Assembly: GCA_905221605.1 (NCBI GenBank)
Contig: CAJNDS010002097.1
Location: 126,001 to 185,000 of the forward strand
Length of the DNA stretch: 59,000 nucleotides
DNA from: Symbiodinium natans
Taxonomy: Eukaryota; Sar; Dinophyceae; Suessiales; Symbiodiniaceae
Direction: 5' to 3'
Under the pieces are notes generated by a model. It was given only the letters and a program-made list of their open reading frames with translations. It did no database searches and was not told where the DNA came from. Position numbers and translations under genes: made by a program. Shown piece by piece: positions 30,233 to 41,200 of this stretch; within the stretch, counting starts at the first letter, position 1; every line of letters begins with the position of its first letter.

Positions 30233-30310
30233 GACAAGCCAAATGCACCTGTACGTACCCAGGGATAGATGGCCAGCGGTATGCCACCATGTCGCTGTAG
30301 GCAGCGAAGC

Positions 30311-30376
30311 TCAATGTTGCGACTCCTGTCGCTCGTAGAGCCACACGCGGGTGCCCTCAACTCCGGTCCAAGTCAT
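30311..30376 (-). CDS. Gene 1 terminal exon with stop codon
   Basis: Twenty-one codons and TGA at 30311-30313: MTWTGVEGTRVWLYERQ then ESQH. Closely parallels the last strands of DOT1 (SWTGKPVSYYLHTIDR in the human enzyme). Acceptor tctgttttcgctgag has the best pyrimidine tract in the gene. Confidence 0.8.
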   Translation of the reverse strand: MTWTGVEGTRVWLYERQESQH

Positions 30377-30937
30377 CTCAGCGAAAACAGATCCCGTGTA
30401 GCCTTGGTTGTGCGCGAGGACACGCGCCATGTCTAGTCAGTGCCGTCGTTTGTCTAGTTTACCAGGTTGGCCCTTAACACCCTCTGAAAAATGGAAAATA
30501 GTCCAAACGAGATCCTCTTGAACGCACATGTAAAATATCCAAAGGACCTACCTAGTTTAATTTAGCAGTGCTACAGTCAGAGGATCTGCACGAAAGCCTC
30601 TCCAGTCTACTCGAGGATTTTTTTGGCCATCTTGCTCAGTAGAAGTCTAGCTACATGCAGGCTGGTCCATAAACCCAAAACCAGATGTCCCAAGCGGATG
30701 TCCGATACCTCGGTATTTGAATTGAGGTGGGGCTAGCAAGCCCTGCGCCCTTCTAGTGATGGGTTTAGGGCAGTTTAGGGTTTGGGGCGGAGGGTGCCTT
30801 GTAGAAACCACACAGTCAACCCCGCAAAGCAGCGAAAAGAGCCGTCACCCCTAAACCTTACATGGAGGTCTCCGAAAATTGGGGCACCCATTTTGGGGGC
30901 TCCAAAAACACAAGGATTATAATATTTGGGGTTACGG

Positions 30938-30976
<39 letters not shown>

Positions 30977-32237
30977 GGTACCCCTATCTATTATCCATTA
31001 TCGCAAGCCCCCACATGCGTACTGCCCGGGAGCGTAGACCCGCAGCCCGGCTGTGAGGCAAGGCCGTCAGCGTTGCAGCGCGACGGAGGGAGGAGGCCTA
31101 ACCAGGGTTTAGGGTTTAACCAGGGTGTAAACCCTAAACCGCAAACCCCAAATCTTACAAGGCTCTAGGGGTTAAGGGAAGTTTAGGGGCTTCGAAGGCT
31201 TATAAGGCTTCATCATAAGTGTTTAGCAGGTTAAGAGGGCCTCTGAACTGAGGTCAGGGTTGAGATCTTAGGGTTCGGCATGTTCGGGAGCTTTCAGCCC
31301 ATGATTTTCAAGATGCGAAGATGTAAAACCCAAACCGTAAACCCCACAACCCCAGCCCGGAGGCTTCAAGGGGCACCAGCGAAGTCGAAAGTTCACCCTG
31401 ACCCCTAAACCCTAAACCCTAAACCCTAAACCCTAAACCAACCCTGAACCCTGGGCTGCGCTTGGTGGTTGAAGCTCTTGGCTTCAACTTTTGGGCTTCG
31501 GGTTTACCTACTGACTCTTAGTAGGGGATGAGGTAACTAGGTACCCTAAATCCGCCTTCTTTCCCTTTTATGACTTTCTGGCAACATATAGGGTACGCAA
31601 TTCCCGCATGCCATGCTAAAAGAACCCAGAAGTTTAGGGTTTAGGATTGAGCTTTGGGACATGGGTCCTCGCAGGCGACTCGCAGGTGAACCAATGAAGG
31701 CATTTCAATGTATCCTCTGCTAGATGGGCTCACAACATGCTTTCAAAGACCCTAAACCCAGAACCCTAAACCCCAAACAACAGATCCTAAACCCTAGATC
31801 CTAAACACTAAACCCTAAACCCTAGATCCTAAACCCTGAACCCTCAACCCTAGATCCTAAACCCTAGGCCCTGGATCCTAAACCCTAGATCCTATACCCT
31901 AAACCCTAGATCCTAAACCCTAAACCGTAAACCCTAGATCCTAAACCCTAAAGTTTAAAACCTAAACCATAAACCCCAAGTGAACCCTAGACCTGGCCTC
32001 CCGGCCAAGCTTGGAGCAGACCGCCGCCTCATGAGATGCGCCGGTGTGGCATGGGTTCTAGTGAAGGAGCTTAAGACTAAGTTACCATGACAGGGTTTAG
32101 GGCTTAGGGTTTAGGGTGTAGGGTTTAGGGTTTAGGGTTTAGGGTTTAGGAATTAGGGTTTAGGGTTTAGGGTTAGGGTTTAGGATTTAGGGTTTAGGAG
32201 GAGTTTTGTCCAGGTGTCCATGCGAAAGGTATAAATA

Positions 32238-32270
<33 letters not shown>

Positions 32271-35200
32271 AGGTATATAATATATAACATATATAGATAT
32301 ATATATATATATATATATACATAGAAGAGGCTTATATAGTGGAATAAGATTAAGTGTCCCTTCTTGGGGTCCCTCCTTGTACCCGTGAAGCCCCCCTGAG
32401 AACCCTACTGAACGAGTATTGTTGTTAACCCTTCAATTGTTTGAGGGGGCTTCATCCGAAAACATGTGTCCTTACCGGCTCATTTGTCTGCAGTAGGAGC
32501 ATGGTTAACCTCCGGGTTTTTCCATGCAAAGCCCACTGGAGCACCCAAAAAGGCTAAAGCGCCACGTGTGCAACTCGACGTCCCCGGCACTCTAAAGTTT
32601 ACCTTGTAAGCGCCTTCAAGTGACAAGATCGGGCAGAAGCGCATCCGAAACCCTAAAACCTAAACCCTAAACCCTGGGCTTAAGCGCATCCGAAGGGCGA
32701 GCAGCTCCTCACCAAAACAGAGAGAGGAGACAAAGATGTGGGTCGCCTGCCACGAGGAAGCCTAAATTAGCATCACGATTGTACGTGGAGGTCCAGGGTA
32801 CTTGCTACATGATAGGGTCTAGGGTTTAGGGCTTAGGGTCTAGGGTTTCGGGTTTAGGGTGTAGGGTTTAGGGTTTAGGGTTTAGGGCTTACTTAGGGTT
32901 TAGGGTTTAGGGTTTACGGTTTACGGTTTGGGTTTACGGTTCAGGGTACGTAGTTATAACCCCGAGTATAATAGTATAACTGTACTTATAAGCCCCCCTA
33001 AGTCCTCTAAGTAGGTTCTAAGTAGAGTTAGAATTGGGGTTATACGTACCCATGAACCTCCACGTACCTAGGTTGCCCAGGAACCCAGGATTGAGCAGGG
33101 TGCCCTTTTTGGCTTAAAAGGGCTTTATAAGGGAACCTACACCCCCCCAACAAGGGAAAAAGGGTAGTACTGGGCATCTGATATTGAACCTCCAAACTCT
33201 GAGTTGCAACAAAAGCCGGCGAACCTACAGCGCAGAGGGCTTGGGATAGCTTCGGAGGCTGTTGGCAGGAGTCAGCTAAACCCTAACCCCGAAACCCTAA
33301 GCCCCAAACCCTAAACCCTAAACCCCAAACCCTAAACCGTAAACCCGTACATGCCGCTATGCGGATCTAAATCGAGCCTGCGCCGAAGCACTGACCACCC
33401 CTGTGCACGCTGCGCTGATATGAAATGGTCTGAACTGATCAGCTCCGTACCCACGAGCAAGGATATTATGATGCCCTAAACCCTAAACCCTAAACCCTAA
33501 ACCCTAAACCCTAAACCCTAAACCCTAAACCCTAAATTGAGGGGATCCTACTATTTGGGGGTCTATTCTTAGGGGTCAACTTACTTTCGCAAACTGCCAC
33601 ATGAGTCTGGAGACGACTTTCACCACGAGGCCATGCCTGCGAAATGTCGGCTTCCAGAAGGTCGCCTTGTACGAGCACGAGGTCCTTTGCAGCAATTTTA
33701 AACTCGACTCTAGGGGCCTAAATAATTAGAATAGGGGTTTGGGGGCTTGCGGGGGGGGGGGGGGGGTTATCATAGTACAGTCTTTAAAGGGACCAGAAGG
33801 GATTTTAGTGCTTGGGATGTTTTCGGGGGTGACGTCTTTCCAATGGCCGGGCCAACAACGACGGCCACGGCCGGGGTTTCCCGGCGGGATGTGCACCGAA
33901 ACATGACGTCAAGCTGCAGCTACTGCTGTATACTACTTGGAGGTTCATGGTACTTAGTAACCCAATTATGACTGCACTTATAACCCAATTATAACCCTAT
34001 TCGGGTACTCAAGGGGCTTATGTGTGGGTTATAGCTGCACTTGTTATGGGTTGCTAAGTACCCTGAACCTCCAAGTCCTACACACAACGATGGCCAGTAG
34101 AACTAAGCCACTGCAAACTATCACTCAACGGAAGTGACTTAAGGAACTCTAAATCCAGCCTAAAGATCAACGTACAAATGTCATCAGGCTAAGGATATTC
34201 AAAGGGTCCTAAGTACGTATATGGGAACCATAATAGTAATGTCTAGTATAGAAACCCTACTTTAGGTACTTAGGACCCTTTGGGTTACTGGTAAACAAGC
34301 CCCCCTACAGCGGCGTCGAGGTAGGGATTAGGGTATAGGGCTTGCATGTATTGAAAAACCCGATCTCCTAGAAACTCTATATATATATATATCACCCTAA
34401 ACCCTAAGCCTTAAAACCCTAAACCCTAAACCTTCAGCCCCATACCCTATTCCTTGAACCCAAGGATGAAGGTCGTTGTCGGGGAAGTCGCAAATGTACG
34501 GCATGTGCCTGACCATGCGGGGAAAGTCACAACCTAAGATTCAAAATCCGAATTCTCTTTCACATAAGTCCGCAAAAAACCGGGGCCCCAAACCCTAAAC
34601 TCTACACCACATAAACCCTAAACCCTGCCAACAGATTCTGAACCGGGCGTCCTCCTGCACGGTCCTCTGGGAGACGTTCTGCTGCAGCATGCTGCCTTGC
34701 GCAAGTCCCTAAGGCGGCCGAGTTTCAAGGAATGCAGGGAGGGGGGACCCTTAATCTTATTCCCCTACATAACCCCTTTTAGAACCCTTATATAGACCCT
34801 ATGTACCTAAGTAGGCGAAAAAATAACCCGCAAAGAGCCCCTAAGGTCCCCAAAAAGGGTCCCTCCTTTAGTCCCTTGAAACGATAAACCCAAACCCTAA
34901 ACCTTAAGCCCTAAACCCTAAACCCTAAACCCTAGTCGCTTGCCTTGAGAGTTATAGTCTTCATGTCCAAACTTTAGGGTTCCCAGCCATTTTTCCTGTT
35001 GGATGGCCGTGAGGCTTGGGCTCTACAGTAGCCCAGGAAGCCCAAAGGTTTAAGGTTTAGGGTTTTGGGTTTAGGGTTTAGGGTTTTGGGTTTAGGGCCC
35101 CTAAGTTCAGGAGCACACAGTATGCCTTAAGTGAGAACCGTGGGCTCTCTGGGATGGTTAGGGTTTAGGGCTTTAGGTTTTAGGGTTTAGGGTATAGGGT

Positions 35201-38200
35201 ATAGGGTTTAGGGTTTAGGGTATAGGGTATAGGGTTTAGGGTTTAGGGTTCATGGCTGGGGCCATGGCGTTTCTTGACCTGACAGCTCTGCTCTCTTAAA
35301 CCCTCAACCAATGTCCGATTCCAGTCGGTTTGGAGGAGTACGCGCCCTCCTTGCATAAGTTCCGTGCGCACTCAGGAAACCTAACCCTGAACTGCCCTGT
35401 GAACGCTGTCAAGAAAAAGCTGTCTGGGGGTGGGTGGGGGGAGGGGGAAGGGGGAAACCCTGAACCCTAAACCCTAAACCCTAAACCCTAAACCCTAAAA
35501 CCTAAACCCTCAACCCTCAACCCTCACCCTAAACCCGAAACCCTAAACCAAGGGGTTCCTCTCCAAAATCCCAAGAGTTGCCTCGGAGAGCTGCACCCGC
35601 ATAGATCAATCCTAAACTTACCCTAAACCCTAAACCCTAAACCCTATATAAGCCCTAAACCCTACACCCTTAACCCTGAACCCTGAACCCTGAACCCTGA
35701 ACCGTAACCCTAAACCCTAAACCGAGGGGTTCCTCCCGGAAATCCCAAAAGTTGTCTTGGAGAGCTGCGCCCGCATAGGTCAATTCTAAACTTAGCCTAA
35801 ACCCTAAACCCTAAACCCTAAACCCTACACCCTACACCCTAAACCCTAAACCCTAAACCCTAAACCCTAAATCCTAAACCCTAAACCCTAAACCGGGTTC
35901 CTCCCCGAAATCCCAAAAGTTGCCTCGGAGAGCTGCACCCGCATAGATCAATCCTAAACTTAGCCTAAACCCTAAACCCTAAGCCCTGAGCCCTAAACCC
36001 CTACCATACTACAATGTATGGACTGGTCCTTGGGCTCTCTTGGCTTGGGCCCAGCATGCCTCGGAGGGAAGCTGCTGTGCCGGATGCGACGAGCTTCGAC
36101 CAAGCCTGGCCGAAGGGTTTAGCGTTTAGGGTTTAGGACTTCGGGTTTTCGGGTTCGGGTTTTATAAAGGTCAACTGGGTTTGTTGGTCCATTTTGGCCA
36201 ACATGGGGTCGAATTTTGTTTATCACACGTATGGGCATGTAAGGGCTTAGGTCCTCCCCGGCTTTGAAGGGGTTCGAAAACATGTGTGTGTGTGTGTGTG
36301 TGGGGGGGTGGGTAGGTGGGTGGGTGGGTGCGTGGTGGAGGCTTTGTTCTATGCGTATATTATATTTGTGTGACATTCTGGTTAACAAACATAACACACT
36401 TCCAATATGTTTAGTTGAATATTCTTTGAGTGATAAATATCATTCAAGCATTTAAGAAAATAAGTGTGTGTGTGTGTATGTATAAATATAGACATGCTTG
36501 GTAGCCCAGTAATCATCGCAAAATAAAAGTACCCTTTTCTGGTTTGGCTACTTAAAAAGGAAACCAAGGACCAGAACAAGGGTAAAGGGTACCACCGGGC
36601 TACCAAGCTAACCTTAAACCCTAAACCCTAAACCCTAAACCCTAAACCCTAAACCCTAAACCCTAAACCCTAAATGAACCAAACAAAGGGGGAAAAGGGT
36701 ACCACCGGGCTACCAAGAGAAACAGGCGGACCTGCTTCGCTTGTGCCGTTCGCTCCGGGCAGAGCTCGACCCCCACAGCACGCTTGACGGCCGGCCACTC
36801 GAGGTATGCCTGCAATCTGAGGCGGCTTAAAAGGTTTGGGGTTTTGGGGTTTTGGGGTTTAGGGTTTGGGGTTTAGGGTGTAGGCTAAGTGATTGATTTA
36901 TGAGGTATGGGGCTCTTTGGGAAGTTCTCCGAGGCAACTCCGCCTCCCTCTCCCCCACCCCGACGGCTGGTCTTGACAGCGTTTACATTTGAGAGTTCCG
37001 GGCAGTTCAGGGTAGGCTTCATGAGTGCGCACGCCCTTGCGAGAACCGAACCTTAGAAACAACCCCCTAAACCGAATCCCCAACCTCCAACCCCTAAACC
37101 CTAAACCCTAAACCCTAAACCCTGAACCCTAAACCCTAAACCCTGAACCCTAAACAACCCTCGGCGCCCAAACCCTAAAGGGTAAAAAAAAACCCGAATT
37201 CCGAAGCCACGCCTGGGTGACGAGCTTGCCACAGCCTCGGCTGTTCAGAAGATACGAGAAATAAAATGCCCGCGTTCCTGGGCACAAGGAACCTCCGAAA
37301 CGCCTAAACTCTCAATCCGCCCCCGAAAAAATTGGCCAAAAACACTCAGAAAGCATCCTAACCTCAACCCAAAACCCTCAACCCTAAACCCTAAACCCTC
37401 GAAGTTCACATAAGCCCAGGGAGCCGCTCCCCAGGTCGACGAAGTGGGACGACCCAAAGCCTCTTCTGGCTGGCTCTTAGTAGGGAATGAGTGAATGATG
37501 GTTTAGGGAAACCCTAAACCCTAAACCCTAAAAATTCCCTTTAAGGGATTATATAGGGCCCTCATTCCCTCATTCCCTATTTGGAGCGCGCCGACCGCAC
37601 GTTCGCGCGCGCAGGCATCCCTGAACATGACAAGGTTTGGGGACATGGAGACATGTAAGTGTGAGCGGCTGGCGATCCTTTTTGTTACTGGAAAAGCCAC
37701 GAGCTGTCCTTCGCAGGCAAACCAAAGTCTTGTGGCGGACATCCAAGCTGTCCAGCACGAGCAATGCGGCAAGTCGACAAAGACGAGAGAACTGTACGAG
37801 AACTTTGGCCTCAGAAGTGCCCCTCAGGAAAACAATGCCAGAAGCCGGCAAAGCAGCAGGTGGATCATCCTCACAGAGGTCAAATATGAACAGCTGCAAG
37901 GAGCAAAGGTTCCATGGCTGGCCTGCTCAGAAAGTGGTTTTTGCCTTGAACACTGCTGGCCCCGAGGGACTGTGCATATGCATGTCATGAGAAGCACAGG
38001 AAGCTGCGTGTTCATGCCATGACTGGCCTTTGCCCTGAAAACTGGTGGCCCCGAGTGATCTCGCATGTGCATGTCGTGAGAAATACAGGAAGAACTGCGC
38101 ATGCCGACATTTCTGCAAGTGGCTGAAGAGAGCCCCACCTTTGGAGTAGACCCTGGAAAAAAAGTATATACTTTTTAGGTATAAGTAACTACAATAGGAA

Positions 38201-41200
38201 CCCAGAACCATAAAGAGTATTAAAGTATAGTACTCCAAAACCCAGGAGCAGTTCTGCGCGCGAACGTGGCGTCGGTGGGAAGAACCAGGGCGGTCTTTTG
38301 GTTCTTCGGACCGCGAGCAGGGACCCGGGGGTTTTAAGGAGGCTTCAGGGGTTGAGGGTTTAGGGTTCAGGGTTCAGGGGGGTTTAGGGGGGTTTAGGGG
38401 GGTTTCGGGGGGCTTTAGGGGGCGTTAGGCGGGTGTAGAGGGGAGGGGGGTTAAAGGGGTTTGGGGAGGCTGAGGAGGGTTTAAGGGGTTTGGGGCTTAG
38501 GTGATTTATCGTGTGCATTGGTTTTATAGGGCTTTACAGGGTTGAGTGGGTTTCGTCAGGGTTTGGAATTGATTTACGGCTTATACCGAGTTTGGGGATG
38601 GTGGGGCTTTTTGGGGCTGACAGGGTTTAGGGCTTTAGGGTTTAGGGCGGGTGCTGATAAGGCTGATACACCCCAGGCCCCTTAAAATCCCAAGCGCTCG
38701 CCCTAAACCCGAAACCCTGAACCCTAAACCCTAATCCCAAGCCACTTGATATCCCAAGCGCTCATCCCGAAACCCCGATCCGCCTGCTTGCGACAGGCCC
38801 AGGGCTTCAGCGAGACGCCGAGCTCCAGTCGGGGTGACCTCGCCATAGGTTCGGGCCTGCAGGCAGGTGGCGGTCTCCTGTATTTATACATGTGTAGTTG
38901 GGTTTTTTGGATTAGATAATGGGATGTTTTGACTAGAGTCATTATAGCGCTTTTTCAATGGGCGACTGGGCTTTATAGGGTTTCTTGAGGGTATATATAT
39001 ATACATATATACACATATATATATATATACTAATATATTAAGATATTTAAAAAAAAATATATATATATATGTATATAGAGTACGGTGATAGGTCTAGAAG
39101 ACCCGAAAACCCAGGGCCCCAAGAACCAGAACCCGTAGTTGGACCCGGAACAGGATGCGGGGTTTTGGGTTTCAGGGTTTTGGGGCTGCAGGCTTAGGGT
39201 TTAGGGTTTAAGGTTTAGGGTTTAGGGTTTAGGGTTTAGGGTGTAGAGTTCAGGGTTTAGGGTTTCGGGATCACGCGCTCAGGACTTGAGGCCTTGGGGT
39301 TTTGGGGTGTTAGGACCCTAAGCCCAAAACCCCAAACCCAAACCCAAAACCCTAAGCCCTAAACCCTAAAGCCCAGATTTGGGTGCTTTAAAAGCTCCAT
39401 TCAGCCACTGGGGCTGCGGGCACCGGAGGTGTGCTGGCCGTAAGCGCATAGGGGTTTAGGGTTTTTAGGGTTTTTGGTTTAGGGTCTAGGGAGAGGCTCT
39501 AGGGTTGGGAGTTCGAAGTTTGCCCGCAAAACCGAAGTTCTTTCACCTTTACAAGAACTGCGCTGGAAGGTTCCAGCTTTACGTGGGGAGTTATTCCAAC
39601 CTCACAGTAAGATACCTACGATTGCAACTGGTATCCGGGGTACTCATCACCCTACTGCATCGAGTCGCGTTCCCTGCATCAACCCCTAACATCCCACAGA
39701 CAACCCCACCGCGGGTGACAGTTCTATAGTCAAGGTCACCTCGTAGGGTTTTCTGTGGTTTAGGGTTTAGGGTTTAGGATATAAGGTTTAGGGTGGAGCC
39801 TTCCCCCCCTCCCCCTCCCCCTCCTCGAAGTGATCCCTGCAGCAAACTCCCATGACGCTCCAACCCAAACCCAACAAGTACCGGTCCGAAAATCAAGGCC
39901 CTGCCTGATCCTCGACTGCACTGTTCAGGCCTGTCTGGCTTCTGGATCTTGGGCGTGAGAAAGCTTAGAATGCACACATGCCCGGCGACCTGAACTGGTC
40001 ATAAGCATAGCCCCTTCATAACAAGGAACGCCAGCCAGTTCTCTCAAACCGTGGCATCCTTTGCGCTAAAAATTGAGGGTTTCGAAAGTTAGGGGAACCC
40101 CCACCACAAGGTGTGTTGGGGATGGGGGAGGCAATGCATCATGTACCTCTAGAGGGTGTTACAGCGAAGGACCTGGCAAGGCTGCGAAGAGGAGGGCGTG
40201 GGGGGGGGGGGGGGGGGGGGGGGGGGGAGGAGGTGAGAAGGCCTCCCTCGAAACCTGTAAATACAAAAACACATATTTGCATATGATGTATGTATACAAA
40301 ATATATATATATATACATATATATATATACATATCTATTCCCTAAACCCGAACCCCCCAAAGCCTATATCATGCTTCTTCTAGCCACTTGAGCCAAAGAG
40401 CCGACGTCATCCCTCAACACTCGGTCGAGGTGCTTCCAGGCGCCTGGGCTGTTTTGGGCTTCTTTTGTGGTTTTGGGGTTTAACCTTAAACCCTAAACCC
40501 TAAACCCAAAACCCAAAACCCAAAACCCTAAACCCCCAAAACTGAAGACCGGCCCGCTTCCCAGGAATGCGGCCGGTCGCTGCGGGCTGCCGGAAGGAGC
40601 CCGCAGACCGAGGCTGGCTTGCCGAAAGCTCAACCGCAGGCAGGTCTTGGACCCGCAGCTCCACGCGGCTTTGCAAAGGCCGCCTCTGTCAGTCTATATA
40701 AAATGATAGCCCTAAACCCTGGCGCAAACGACCGGGGCACGCCTGAAGTCCCTCCACTTGCTGGTGCACAGACAGGAAAGGCCCGAAGGCCTGGAGGCGA
40801 AAGTAAAGGGCTTGGGACTTTTATTTCGATTTAAGGTCCGGAGGCGAAGATTGGGGCCGGAGGCTCTGATATTGTAACTCAAGGGTTTGGGGAAGTAAAA
40901 CCAAGACCCGGAAACTTAAACTAAGGGTTTGGGCACCTAAGATTAGTCCCGGAGGTTTAAATGAATGGTTTGGGGGACCTAAAATTCAGGAAGCTTAAAA
41001 TGCAGGTGTGGGGACTTAAAACTGATTCCCGGAGTCTTTATCTCTAAGGCCTGGAGGCTTCAAAAATGGCTTGGGGGCTTAAAATTACGAAAACCTAAAA
41101 TTAAGGCCCGGAGGCTTAAATTAGAAGTTTGTTGATCTAAAATTAAGGGCCCGGGAATGAAGGGTTGGGCGAGCGGCTTACATCAAATTCAGGGTTTGGG

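Noticed and set aside
35315-35372. Exon-like island (plus VGLEEYAPSLHKFRAHSG)
   Set aside because: Open on both strands, and the surrounding minus-strand methyltransferase exons join without it.
37570-38238. ORFs of 100-131 aa on both strands
   Set aside because: Mutually overlapping and partly within a tandem duplication; no domain seen.
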